Shown here: in pieces, positions 45,300-56,097 of the stretch
Layout of the letters: every line of letters begins with the position of its first letter
How positions within the stretch are numbered: the first letter of the stretch is position 1
Source of the DNA: Viola odorata
Taxonomy: Eukaryota; Streptophyta; Magnoliopsida; Malpighiales; Violaceae
Assembly (NCBI GenBank): GCA_963691705.1
Contig: OY829539.1
Span: 42,665,656-42,729,655 of the forward strand
Reading direction: 5' to 3'
Length of the DNA: 64,000 nt
Notes under the pieces: model-generated
What the model saw: only the letters and a program-made list of their open reading frames with translations
Database searches by the model: none
Told to the model about the DNA's origin: nothing
Made by a program: the position numbers and the translations under genes

Positions 45300-45795
45300 T
45301 TGCTATCTGAACCGGACCACCACCGGGACCACCCACCACTTCTTGGGCTGACCAAACGCTCAACTAACCTTTACTCCTGTGAACTAATTAGGAGTGAAAA
45401 GCAATACCCTTACCCTTACCTCCTCGGGAACTTGAGCCTTCTAGCTCCGCTACCATACAATCGCTTTCCGTTCCATAGAATCTACCCATAGTATCTATTA
45501 TGTTTGTCAAGTTCTGGAAAGTTGGAGGAGTACTAGCCGTTTATGGGAAGAGCATTTCTAGTGGAAGAATGTGCGGAGGAGGAACTGCAACTGGAGTGTT
45601 CAAAAAGGGAGCAAGGCTTCTAGAGTTTGAGGATGTTGGTACCACATAATTTCTAAAGTTTGAGGATGATGGTTCCGTATATGATGCAGGATTTAAATGA
45701 AAAGGAAGAGGTGATGATAAAGATGATGTGGTGGTGGTCGGTTTGGTGGAGGGTTGGGCTCTGCTGGGTATTGATTTTTGGGAGATGAGGATCAA
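45300..45795 (-). pseudogene. EPRV-D leader ORF, second half, with primer site
   Basis: A Ser/Pro/Thr-rich frame (45795-45541) stops once and then continues in frame to the MVAELEGSSSRGGKGKGI phrase over the primer site (45455-45444). Leader sequence with the GACCACC and CTGACCAA blocks extends to about 45300. The movement gene then follows only as a remnant. Confidence 0.55.
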
Positions 45796-45909
45796 CAGAA
45801 GGTATGAATTTCATAAAAAAAAGTTATATATTTCCTTTCACATCATCAGATACTATATCCATAAAATCATGTTTGTTGTCTTGGTTGTTTCACTATGATA
45901 TGTGTGTAG

Positions 45910-46146
45910 GGTTTAGGTTCAGCAATACATGACCTGCTGCCTGAATCTGAGCATCACAGGTGTGCAAGGCACAAATTTGCCAAGTGGAGAAAGAAGCACA
46001 AAACTGAAGAGCTACAAAAGTAGTTTTGGATTACTTTTAAAGCATCCACAATCTCATAATTTAAGGAAGAACTTGATAGATGGTGCAAATCGGATGTGGT
46101 AGACAATAACATGTTTGAAACATTCAACAATTTCATTTATGAATCC
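45910..46146 (+). pseudogene. Mutator-like (MULE) transposase fragment
   Basis: The plus strand has one frame with two stops reading AIHDLLPESEHHRCARHKFA, KWRKKHKTEELQK, FKASTIS, and then CKSDVVDNNMFETFNNFI. These match the conserved end of MULE transposases (the AEHR-CARH block and the NN-ESFN block). A segment between them is missing. No terminal inverted repeats were found. It interrupts the EPRV-D leader ORF. Confidence 0.65.
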
Positions 46147-46452
46147 AGTTCATACCAACTACATTTCCTTTTTTTTTATGCAATAACATATGATATTAAT
46201 CATTTTATCTAATTGCATTTATTTATGTATTACTAGGGACTTCCTCCTCCACTTTTTACTTTTCCTTGTTTCTTACTGGTTTCTGCTCCTATAGTATTAC
46301 TTTTAAATTGAATAGGTGGAGGAAGGTGGTAGTGTTGAGGAAGATGGATGAGGTGGTAGTGTTGAGGAAGATGGATACAGATGTTCATGTAGATGTTCGT
46401 CAAGCGGGAAGATGGGTGTGTTTATGACTTTATTGGTTTCTTCGATCATCTA

Positions 46453-46857
46453 TCAGTTGGATCCGGCTCGTATAGGGAAGATTAGATTTGGAGGTAGAGT
46501 AGGAGAAGTTGAGGCAAGTGTGGTTGGATTAGGATTCATAGTACTTGGATTAGGATAAGTAGTGGCTAGTTGAGTAATAATTCCTTTCAATTTTTTATAT
46601 TTTTCCATTTTCTGTTTCTTTTTCATACTTTCCATACCGCTTTCATAATGATTAATTGTATTCATAATAGATTGGATAGTTTTATTAGTAGCTTCTATCA
46701 TATTTCTGAAAAGTTCAATTTTTATTAAATCATCATTCCATAAGGGAGTTTTAGAATTAGAAATTGGAATTATACTTTCACCCATTATTTCATTATAAAG
46801 ATTTTCAATATAGTTTTTTTCAATTTCGTCGTAGTTAAAATCAAGTTCTTTTCTCAA
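46453..46857 (-). pseudogene. EPRV-D leader ORF, first half
   Basis: This 134-codon frame has a predicted helical, charged region with IPISNSKTPLWNDDLIKIEL and FRNMIEATNKTIQSIMNTIN, matching the copy A leader ORF. It ends in a Pro/Thr/Ser-rich tail before the foreign insert. Function unknown. Confidence 0.65.
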
Positions 46858-47030
46858 TTCATATAAATTAGAAATCTTGTTAGTTTAGAGAAGTAGTAAG
46901 ATAATTCTTTGAAAATAAAAGACATTTTCAAAGAGAACTTACATAGGGAAACTTTTATATTTTTTTTCTTTATGAGCTTTTAGTACAAGTGCTATTTCTG
47001 GTTGCGTGCTTACAACTGAAGAGAACTCTT

Positions 47031-47046
47031 CGATTTATAGGGAGAG
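47031..47046 (-). promoter_or_regulatory. EPRV-D promoter TATA box
   Basis: The minus strand reads CTCTCCCTATAAATCG between the polyprotein end (47186) and the leader ORF start (46857), the same position as in copy A. No TGACG repeat array is seen upstream here. Confidence 0.55.
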
Positions 47047-47185
47047 TTTAATTTAAATTTAATGCTACAAAGTTTGAAGATAAAATTTCACAGATTTCAC
47101 ATTCTTCGAAGTTTGTGTGGATCTGATGCTGTCTTGCTGGTGTGCTTTCTTTGATGAGGTGTGCCCAACTCTAGAGAGACTTTTT

Positions 47186-47820
47186 TTATTTTAGGTCTAG
47201 GTATAATTCTACTATCATATTTGGATCATAATCTGGATCAGAATTTTGGGGAGTTGTTGATGACGCTTCTTCATCTCCATCTAATTGAGAAAGTGTTTCT
47301 TTTAGTTTTTTCCTGAATTCATCTTTTGATGAAGCGGTTGCCAAGTTTGCTTGTGATTGACTTTTGGATGAAAGGAATATAGATGGTTGTTGAGGAGTAG
47401 GGTTTGAAATTGTAGTTTCTGCTAGTTTTCGTAATACTGTATTTTTACATGCTTGTTCTTGGGGAAAAGTTTTCCATCATTTCACTTTCCATCTTCTTGT
47501 TAGTATTGGTGGTTCGGTAGCTGTTCGGTCGACAATGTCAAAATCCTAATAGAGAATCCAGGGTATTTTGAACATTAGAGTGAATGACATTAATTTTGGA
47601 ATAGTTTGGGATGAGTAATTTTGCTGAAAGGTTTTGAATCCTTCTCTGACTGATGTTGGATGTGCAAGTTCTGATGCTCCAAAGTACTTCCACCATTGAT
47701 AAAACTAATGAGGAAATTTTCGTGGTATGTCATTATGGAAATGGAAGAACCAGGAGTGATGGTAGTTTGAATATAGGAAGGCATATTGCCATGCCTTTTG
47801 ATAGTCATGATAATTAAATC
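47186..47820 (-). pseudogene. EPRV C-terminal domain and acidic tail, minus copy
   Basis: The minus strand reads GFNYHDYQKAWQYAFLYSNY, HHSWFFHFHNDI, YQWWKYFGASELAHPTSVRE, then RRWKVK, and a tail ending NSDPDYDPNMIVELYLDLK before a stop, with a few internal stops. It matches copy A, confirming the tail as a viral feature. At 47820 it meets RT sequence of the opposite strand. Confidence 0.7.
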
Positions 47821-47825
47821 CTTTT

Positions 47826-48120
47826 GGCATAACCGCCTTCACCGTACCATTTGGTTATTATGAATGGAATGTAATGCCATTTGGACTAAAAAATGCACCC
47901 TCAGAATTTCAAAATATAATGAACGATATTTTAAACCCTTATACAAAATTCACTATTGTATACATAGATGATGTATTAGTAATCTCAAAATCTATAACAG
48001 AACATTTTAATCATTTAAATGAATTCTTAAAAATATAAAAAGAAAGTGGATTAATAGTTTGAGTCACAAAAGTAAAATTATGCCAAACAAAAATAAGATT
48101 TTTAGGATTTGACATTTATC
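47826..48120 (+). pseudogene. EPRV RT fragment, plus strand (left arm)
   Basis: It reads MPFGLKNAPSEFQNIMNDIL, KFTIVYIDDVLVISKSITEH and then stops. It is the mirror copy of the minus-strand RT at 48441-48715. Confidence 0.75.
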
Positions 48121-48179
48121 TGTGAATTCTATGGATCTAAACAAATGGTCCTTAATTGATTTTGATGATTAACCTTTTT

Positions 48180-48720
48180 GTTGAGGAATTCCTAAACAAG
48201 GAAGGTTTTTGATTTTTTCTTTAATATTTTAAACAATAATTGCCATATTTTCATTCCATACTGGAGGGTTTTTTCTAAGTCTTTGATATAATGGTAAACA
48301 AATGGTCCTTAAGTTTTTAATAAAATCTGAAACATAATTTAAGAATCCTAAAAATCATTGCAATTGTTTTTTATCTTTTATTTCATCTGGGAATTTATCT
48401 GTGAATTCTATGGATCTACTTATAGGTTTAATGGTATCTTGATAAATGTCAAATCCTAAAAATCTTATTTTTGTTTGGCATAATTTTAGTTTTGTGATTG
48501 AAACTACTAATCCATTTTCTTTTAATATTTTTAAGAATTTGTTTAAATGAATAAAATGTTCTGTTATAGATTTTGAGAATACTAATACATCATCTATGCA
48601 TACAATAGTGAATTTTGTATAAGGGTTTAAAATATCGTTCATTATATTTTGAAATTCTGAGGGTGCATTTTTTAGTCCAAATGGCATTACATTCCATTCA
48701 TAATGACCAAATGGTACGGT
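48180..48720 (-). pseudogene. EPRV RT fragment, minus strand
   Basis: From 48715 the minus strand reads MPFGLKNAPSEFQNIMNDIL, FTIVCIDDVLVFSKSITEHF, KLKLCQTKIRFLGFDIYQ and DEIKDKKQLQ. It then continues past a stop into SDFIKNLRTI and PCLGIP at about 48190. The RT box reads CIDD where the other copies have YIDD. Confidence 0.78.
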
Positions 48721-49148
48721 GAAGGCGGTTATGCGAAAAGGATTTAATTATCATGACTATCAAAAGGCATGGCAATATGCCTTCCTGTATTCAAACTATC
48801 ATCACTCCTGGTTCTTCCATTTCCATAATGACATACGGCGAAAATTTCCACATTGGTTTTATCAATGGTGGAAGTACTTCGGAGCATCAGAACTTGCACA
48901 TCCTACATCAGTTAGAGAAGGATTCGAAACCCCAAAAATCTCCTGCCTCAATTACTAGTAAGCCTACTTTCAGCCTTCTTGGAACTCTTCCTACTAGGCC
49001 ACTACAAACAAAACCTTCACAAAATAACCAAGGCCCAATAACTAAACCATTCGTCAAAAGTGTTTGTTATATTGAACCAGAAAATGGAAACGAACTCAAA
49101 TCTATTATATCCAACATATTTCCAAAAGACTTCCTATTCATTCCAGGC
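48721..49148 (+). pseudogene. EPRV C-terminal domain fragments, plus strand
   Basis: RKGFNYHDYQKAWQYAFLY and HWFYQWWKYFGASELAHPT come first. Then comes an upstream part of the same region (SITSKPTFSLLGTLPTRPLQ, CYIEPENGNELKSIISNIFP, KDFLFIPG) in the reverse of the normal order. Sequence switches to copia at about 49150. Confidence 0.68.
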
Positions 49149-49149
49149 T

Positions 49150-50259
49150 GGTCGTCACTCGTGGTGATAAGGTTGGAACTCTTTATACTATGGAACAATC
49201 ATGTGACGTGGTTCCTGAGGTTGGTCCATCGATTCTTTGGCATCAAAGGCTTGGGCATATGAGTCAGAAGGGTATGAAGCTGCTAGTTTCTAAGGGTAAG
49301 ATTCCAAAATTGAAGAATGTGGAAGTTGGATTCTGTGAACCATGAGTGTTTGGGAAGCAGAAACAAGTTACTTTTGCAAAATCAGGGAATGCACCCAAGT
49401 CTGGAAAGTTAGAGCTAGTTAATACAGATGTGTACGGGCCGACTACGGGTTCCTCCTTGGGAGGATCACGCTACTATGTCACCTTCATTGATGATTCCAC
49501 TAGAAAGGTATAGGTTTATTTTCTGAAAAATAAATCTGAAGTGTTTGAAACCTTTAAGAAGTGGAAGGCAGAAGTTGAAAACCAGATAGGGTTGAAGATT
49601 AAGAGCTTGAAATCAGATAATGGGGGTGAATACAACAGTGATGAGTTCAAAGCCTATTGTGTAGAGCACGGAATTAGAATGATAAAGACTATTCCTGAGA
49701 CACCGCAACAGAATGGAATTGCAGAGCAAATGAATAAGACTTTGAATGATAGAGCTAAGAGTATGAGAATACATGCAGGTTTGCCGAAGATATTTTGGGC
49801 AGATGCAATTAGTACAATGTCATATCTCATTAACAGAGGACCCTCAGTTCCTTTGGGGTTAAGATTCCTAAGGAAGAGTGGCAGAAAAAAGAGGTAAATC
49901 TCTCACACCTGAGAGTTTTTGGCTGTGTTTCTTATGTGCAGGTTAAAGATTCTGATAGGGATAAGCTTGATCCTAAAGCAAAGAAGGTTACTTTTATTGG
50001 CTACGGTTCAGATGAGATGGGGTACCATTTCTGGGATGCGTTGAACAGGAAAGTCATTAGAAGCAGAGATGTCACCTTTAATGAGAATGCAGTGTATAAG
50101 GATAAGCTTGCGGCAGATTCTGAAACTACAAAGAAACAAGAAATTAAAGAAAAAATTGTGTTGGAAGACATTACAGAGGATATTCTTGCAGGAAACAGTA
50201 GGAGTTTAGCAAATAGAGATGCTGAGGAGGTAGTCCTAGTTGCCCAGATGTTGCAGTAA
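49150..50259 (+). pseudogene. Copia pre-integrase region and integrase
   Basis: The zinc region ILWHQRLGHMSQKGMKLLVS (~49230) is followed by the integrase core: LELVNTDVYGPTT (~49415), IKSLKSDNGGEYNSDEFKAY (~49600) and PQQNGIAEQMNKTLNDRAKS (~49705), giving the D, D, E series. Stops occur at about 49344 (TGA) and 49513 (TAG). A frame change near 49880 precedes the C-terminal region (LRVFGCVSYVQVKDSDRDKL), which is open to 50259. Confidence 0.85.
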
Positions 50260-50369
50260 GAAGATCAAATAGAGTTTCACGACCGCCATAAAGATACTCT
50301 CCTTCACCTCATTACTTGCTTTTAACTGAGGATGGTGAGACTGAGAGATATTCAGAGGCAATGTAGATG

Positions 50370-51210
50370 GATGAGTCAATTTAGTGGGAGCTAGCCATGA
50401 ACGAGGAGATGAGTTCGCTTGAGAAGAATGAGACTTGGTTGTTGACTAAGTTACTAGCAAGAAAGAAGGCTTTGCAGAATAAATAGGTGTTTAAGATTAA
50501 AGAAGAACTTGATGACAGCAAGAGATACAAGGAAAGGTTAGTGGTGAAAGGTTTTCAATAGGAAAAGGGCATTGACTACAATGAGATTTTTTCTCCGGTT
50601 GTCAAGATGACTACTATTAGACTTGTTTTGGGTATTGTGGTTGCAGAGGAATTATATCTAGAGCAGCTAGATGTGAAGACCGTGTTCTTACATGGTGATC
50701 TTGAGGAGGACATCTACATGATACAGCCAGAGGGATTTCCGGTAGCTAGGAAAGATGACATGGTTTGCAAGCTGAAAAAGAGATTGTATGGTTTAAAGCA
50801 AGCACCAAGACAGTGGTACTTAAAGTTTGACAGCTTTATGATGAGAAGTGTGTACACGAGGTGTACTATGGATCATTGTTGCTACGTTAAGAAATTTGAT
50901 TCATCTTATATTATATTGTTGTTGTATGTTGATGACATGTTAATCGCATGATCTGACATGAGGGAAATCAACAAGTTGAAGAGACAAATGTCTCTAGATT
51001 TTGAGATGAAAGATTTGGGTCCCTCAAAGCAGATACTTGGCATGAGCATCATCAAAGATAGAAGTGAAGGTACTCTGAAATTATCATAAGAGAAGTACAA
51101 TGGGAAGGTGTTAAATAAGTTTAACCTCCAAGATGTGAAGATCAGAAGTACACCTTTGGGAGCCCTCTTCAATGTCACAAAGAAGTAGTCACCTCAGACG
51201 GATGAAGATA
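50370..51210 (+). pseudogene. Copia reverse transcriptase
   Basis: Blocks in order: MNEEMSSLEKNETWLL, GIDYNEIFSPVVKMTTIRLV, LYLEQLDVKTVFLHGDLEED, RLYGLKQAPRQWYLKFDSF, the catalytic LLLYVDDMLIA (~50930) and FEMKDLGPSKQILGMSI. Stops at about 50369, 50383, 50482, 50560, 50950, 51087 and 51186 break the frame, several at places where Trp or Gln is usual in the family. Confidence 0.87.
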
Positions 51211-51218
51211 AGAAAGAA

Positions 51219-51906
51219 ATGGCTAATATACCATATGCATCTGTTGTTGGCAGTTTGATGTACGCTATGGTGTGCACGAGGCCAGGCATTGCTCATGCAG
51301 TGGGAGTTGTTAGCAGATTCATGTCTAATCCGGGGAGAGAGCATTGGGAAGCAGTTAAGTGGCTGTTATGCTACATGAAAGGTACCTCTAAGGTTGCATT
51401 ATGTTTCCGCAGGAAAGATGTTATCTTGGAAGGATTCTCTGATGCAGATTTAGGTGGTTACGTGGACACAAGAAAGAGTACTACAACATATATTTTCACT
51501 TTGGGTGGCACAACAGTTAGTTGGATGTCTCGACTTCAAAAAAGTATTGCTCTTTCAACCACGGAAGCAGAGTACATGGCTATTTCAGAAGCCAGCAAGG
51601 AAATGATTTGGTTGAAGAACTTTCTTGAGGATTTGGGCAAGAAATAGGAAGATAACGCTTTGTACAACGATAGTCAGTGCCATTCATCTTGCAAAGAATC
51701 CTGTTTTTCATGCTAGGACAAAACATATTCAGCTGAGATATCACTTTATTAGGGAGTTGATCAGTGATGGTACTTTGTCCTTGAAGAAAAACCTTAGTTC
51801 AAGGAATCCAGCAGATATGTTGACCAAGGTAGTTACGAAAGAGAAGTTGGAGCTTTGTATAAACTGGCCTTCAGAACTGATTGTTGAGAAGGCTCCGCAC
51901 ATATAG
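51219..51906 (+). pseudogene. Copia RNase H
   Basis: It reads PYASVVGSLMYAMVCTRPGI, LEGFSDADLGGYVDTRKSTT, SIALSTTEAEYMAISEASKE, a TAG at 51645-51647, then a frame change into AIHLAKNPVFHARTKHIQLR and NPADMLTKVV. Catalytic Asp and Glu positions are present. Confidence 0.87.
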
Positions 51907-51971
51907 AGTTGCTTAATATTGTTGGGTTTTACTAGAGTTACATGAGTGAGAGTGGACCTGTGATTAGTCTC

Positions 51972-52210
51972 CAAGTGGGAGATTGTTGCATATGTGGAGT
52001 CTGATATATACCACATCGATAGCGTAGGGAATGGAGGTTGGCCCTTTCCCTATAAATAGACTCTCTTGTAATTGTAAAACGAACGAACATTGAGATTAAT
52101 AAAATTTGTGCGGTTTGTGGAGTGCCACGTTAATCCCTTGTCTTGTTTAATTGTCGTTTATATTCTCAGTCGAGGTTATCTTTGGCCTCCTACTCAGGCA
52201 ATTCCTAACA
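51972..52210 (+). repeat. Copia polypurine tract and 3' LTR
   Basis: The PPT CAAGTGGGAGAT (51972-51983) is followed by a 227-bp LTR that starts TGTTGCATATG and ends CAATTCCTAACA, with TGTTG/TAACA termini (51984-52210). TATAAATAG lies at 52051-52059. Confidence 0.9.
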
Positions 52211-53590
52211 ATTTATTCCACAAAACTCTCAAAAAATAGCTAAGGAACTTACCATCTTGATCGCTAACAATAGTTAAAGGCACTCCATCTAGACACACCA
52301 CTTCTTTGAAAAACAAGTTAGCAATATAAGTCACATCATGAGTATTAGCACATGGAATAAAATGTGCCATCTTTGAAAAATGATCGACTACAACAAAAAT
52401 ATTATCCTTCCCTCACCTAGACTAAGGCAATCCTATAACAAAGTCCATGGACAAATCGGTCCAAGGATACGAAGGCACGACTAAAGGCATATACTCACCA
52501 TGATTCGAAACCCTAAATTTTGCCTTACGACAAACTAAACACCTAGCAGTGATGGGGACTACATCTCGCTTCATATGGGGCTAATAAAAATGCTCCTTTA
52601 GTATATCCAAAGTCTTAGTCACTTGGCGTGACCCCATCAAGCCTCCACTATGAGACTCGCTCACTAACAATTCCCTTAGAGAACAATTCAGCACATATAA
52701 GCGCTTTTACTTGAACAAAATACCCATCATGTCTATAAAACTTAGATTCAGCAGTGGTCATGCAATTATTATAAGTATCACCAATCAGAATCTGTAGGGT
52801 AAGGAGAAATAATGTGTGAAAATCCAAGTAGCTTTGCACTAAGAGAAGAAATAAGCGCGCACCTCCGAGATAATGCATCGGCCACTATATTATCCTGACC
52901 TTATTTGTACTGAATGTGATAGGGAAAAGACTCAATAAAATCCATCCATGTCACATGGAGCTAGTTGAATTTACCTTGTCCCTTAAGGTACTACAAACTC
53001 AAGTGATCTGTGTGTACTATAAACTCGCGCGGCATCAAATAATGTTGCCAAACCTCTAGCGCGCGCACAAGGGCGTAGAGCTCGTTATCATAAGTCAGAT
53101 ACCTAAGTGGAGCATCCTTCAACTTCTCATTGAAGTAAGCAATGGGTCATTTCTCTTGCATAAGGACAACACTGATCCCAAGCCTACTCGCATCACATTC
53201 TACCTCAAACGCCTTGTTGAAGTCCGGTAGGGCTAAGATGGGCGCCGAAAACAATCACTTCTTAAGTGTGTTGAACGCTTCTTCTTGCGATTTTCCCCAC
53301 TCGAAAGAAATATTCCTCTTAGTGAGTTTATTCAATGGTGTCGCAATGGTGCTAAAATCATTGACGAAGCGCCTATAAAAGCTCGCTAGTCCATGAAATG
53401 AGCGTACGTCGTTTGCGCTCTTTGGAGTCGACCACTCCTTGATTGCCTTGATCTTCTCTTCGTCAACCTTCACACCTTCTACACTCACAATAAAACCACG
53501 AAAAAAAACTTGCTCTAAAGCAAAAGAATACTTAGTTAGCTTAGCATATAATTGTTGCTCACGCAATGTAAGAAAGAATTCCATGTAGAG
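52211..53590 (-). pseudogene. Chromovirus pol fragment: RT end, RNase H, integrase
   Basis: Minus-strand order: RT end (LTKYSFALEQVFFRGFIVSV, GVKVDEEKIKAIKEWSTPKS, FHGLASFYRRFVNDFSTIAT), RNase H ([20 protein letters not shown]) and integrase ([52 protein letters not shown]). Many stops interrupt. It ends at the copia LTR boundary (52210) inside integrase. The family is a Ty3/gypsy chromovirus, and no chromodomain is in view. Confidence 0.8.
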
Positions 53591-54283
53591 ACACCACTTC
53601 TTTGAAAAACAAGTTAGCAATATAAGTCGCATCATGAGTATTAGCACATGGAAAAAATGTGTCATCTTTGAAAAATGATCGACTACGACAAAAATATTAA
53701 CCTTCCCTCACCTAGACTAAGGCAATCCTATAACAAAGTCCATGGAAAAATTGGTCCAAGGATGGGAAGGCACGACTAAAGGCATATACTCACCTTGATT
53801 AGAAACCCTAAATTTTGCCTTACGACAAACTAAACACATAGCAACGTTGCAGACTACATCTCGCTTCATATGGGACTAATAAAAATGCTCCTTGAGTATA
53901 TCCAAAGTCTTAGTCACGCCAAAGTGACCCCATCAAGCCTCCACTATGAGACTCGCTCACTAACAATTCCCTTAGAGAACAATTCAGCACACATAAGCGC
54001 TTTTACTTGAACAAATACCCAATCCTATAAAACTTACATTCAGCAGTGGTCATGCAATTATTGTAAGTATCACCAAAATCAGAATCAGTAGGGTAAAGAG
54101 AAATAATGTGTGAAAATCCAAGTAGCTTTGCACTAAGAGAAGAAATAAGCGCGCACCTTCGAGATAATGCATCGGCCACTATATTATCCTGACCTTATTT
54201 GTACTGAATGTGATACGGAAAAGACTCTATAAAATCCATCCAAGTCACATGGAGCTAGTTGAATTTACCTTGTCCTTTACATA
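53588..54283 (-). repeat. Second copy of chromovirus RNase H-integrase segment
   Basis: It is a direct repeat of about 52293-52983 with small differences. At 53588 its integrase end is joined directly to RT codons of the first copy, an order that cannot come from one intact element. At about 54283 it meets EPRV leader sequence. Confidence 0.85.
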
Positions 54284-54289
54284 CGCCAG

Positions 54290-56097
54290 AATGAGTCCTG
54301 ACCTATACATACGCCAAAATGACTGAACATATCTTCAAAGACGATCCGGTTCAGAAATGGTAGCGGAGCCAAGTAGCTCTCTTTCTGGCGGGGGTAAGGG
54401 TAAGGAGGTTTTGACTCTTCCTAACTCTCACCACAGAAGGTTTTAGGTAACCTTCGACGTTGGTCAACCGTTAAATCCGTTGGTTTAGCCGTAAAGCCCA
54501 GTGAGGTAGGTTGTCCCGGTGGTGGTCCCGACGAATTTACCTAAAAACTACTGTAGTAAGAGGAAAAAGAAGATAATAAACAATTTTACCTTTGTCACCA
54601 AAAGAAAGATAAGTTATTAATCTTTGATATCATGGAAAGATTCGGTAATATCTTTGGAAGTGCGAGTCATAATAATCAAAAGGAAATAAATGATGACTTA
54701 GAGGATTATAACAGACAAGAGTTGCATATAGCAGAAATAGAACAACATTAAAAAAATTGGACTATTCCAAAAGAAAGTATAAAGAATATATACGAAATTG
54801 GATCTTTTAGATTATTCCATGATTATGTAATAGAAACTACAGAAAGGACAATCCCAATAAGTTCCGAGCAAAAAACAATTCAAATAATGGAAAAAAGACA
54901 GATTGAAAAATTCAGAAAAAGTACAAATTTATGCATATTGGACTAATTCAGATAGCAGCTAAACCACTTTACAGACTTGGTATGGATTCACCAATCCTCA
55001 TGTGTTTAAGAGATGCAAGATTTAAAAGATTCGATGACTCGTTATTAGCAATATTTCAGACAAATCTAACTAGAGGACCTGTTTACTTAAACTGTTATCC
55101 AAATTTCACAGTCTCATTAATAGACCCAAATATACTAAAAGCTTTAACTCTCAATTTAGACGTTCTAGATAATATGCTCGAAGGATCAAAAGGAATAGCA
55201 ATAATATACAGAGTTTATTACAAAGTAATGTCGACAAATATAAATCCAAAAGCTCTAAGACATTCCCCAAAAGATGAGTCACTTTTGATTGAAGCTAATA
55301 CAGAACATGCAATGATTCAGACACCAAAATTATTAAAATGAGATCAAGTAACCTTTCCAGATGAATGGATTCTATCTGGAATTAACGAATCACAATCCAT
55401 AGTACCCAGAACTCAACCTGCAAGAGCAGAAGAAGATGATAATGGAAATATTAGGTTAATATTTGAACCACATAGAAGAAGTATAAACATAACTAATTTT
55501 CAACCATCAGAAACTGCTAATATTATTAACTCTAGAGGAACAGCAAGCAGTCGTAGACTAAGTAGAAGCCAATCGAACTCTGCTTTAACAGGAGTCAATT
55601 TTGATAGAACAATACCTAGACCAATTTATGCAGATCAAAATAGTTTTCAGACTTGCGAGCAAGAACCAGCAAGGATACCATCACCTACAGAAAGTGACAT
55701 AAGATATACAAATCAGATAAATATGATTACTAGAGAATATGAAATCGACAAAGAAAGATTAAGAAAAGAATTTGATCATCCTTCCAATGATAATATAAGA
55801 ACTCACTTTTTTAGTTATTATACAAAAGAACAAAAAGACAGTATAAGAGAACAATTTTATACGTATCTAAATGAAGTAAAAATACATATACCTTTCTTTA
55901 CTTGGTTCAAAAGACACAAAGAATTATTAAATACAAGTAATATAAATGTTATAAAAACACCAATACAAACATGGAAAACCGCTACAAATGATGAAGTTAA
56001 GGCAGTATATCCACCACTCGAAGAGATTAAGATAAGACACCACAGTTATGATATTTTAGCATCACCCTTAAAGGATGTAAAAGAAGAAAACGAAAAC
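54290..56097 (+). mobile_element. EPRV copy F (leader, movement protein, coat N-terminus)
   Basis: Plus-strand order: a shortened leader, primer site TGGTAGCGGAGC (54358-54369), GGGGGTAAGGGTAAGG stretch, movement protein, Ser/Arg linker and about 125 coat codons. At 56097 the coat frame passes without a break into Tat-type pol. No viral promoter lies upstream; the sequence before it is decayed chromovirus pol. Confidence 0.85.
54632..55341 (+). pseudogene. EPRV-F movement protein
   Basis: The N-terminal frame from 54632 (MERFGNIFGSASHNNQKEIN) has a TAA near 54750 and continues to FRK at about 54918. A one-base loss shifts the frame there. The frame from 54931 gives the 30K core HIGLIQIAAKPLYRLGMDSP, CLRDARFKRFDDSLLAIFQT and SLIDPNILKALTLNLDVLDN. 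It ends at a TGA (55339-55341) where unit C has a Trp codon. Beyond that stop the same frame stays open into the coat protein and the chimera. Confidence 0.82.

Larger units (their letters stand above)
40331..47820 (-). mobile_element. EPRV unit D, near full length but decayed
   Basis: Minus-strand order: C-terminal domain of a preceding unit (47820-47186), promoter (TATA ~47040), leader ORF (46857-46453), a foreign insert (45800-46440), the rest of the leader with primer site (45795-45300), most of the movement gene deleted, coat (45170-42780), protease, RT and RNase H (42437-40571) and linker (to about 40330). Unit C follows head to tail. All viral functions except movement are represented but none is intact. 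Confidence 0.82.
47630..48931. repeat. EPRV inverted repeat, 491-bp arms
   Basis: Bases 47630-48120 are the inverted copy of 48441-48931, with scattered mismatches and no large gap, and a 320-bp spacer. Each arm contains the same joint between an RT segment and a C-terminal-domain segment. Confidence 0.92.
49150..52210 (+). mobile_element. Ty1/copia element (Tork/TNT1-like), 5'-truncated
   Basis: Order: pre-integrase zinc region, integrase, RT, RNase H, PPT, 3' LTR. In copia elements integrase precedes RT, as here. The 5' LTR, gag and protease are lost at the EPRV junction (about 49150). The 3' LTR is complete and abuts chromovirus pol at 52211. Confidence 0.9.

Noticed and set aside
36648..47820. 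An intact, release-competent viral genome
   Set aside because: The units together lack an unbroken movement gene and pol; there are stops, frameshifts, a foreign insert and lost active-site residues.
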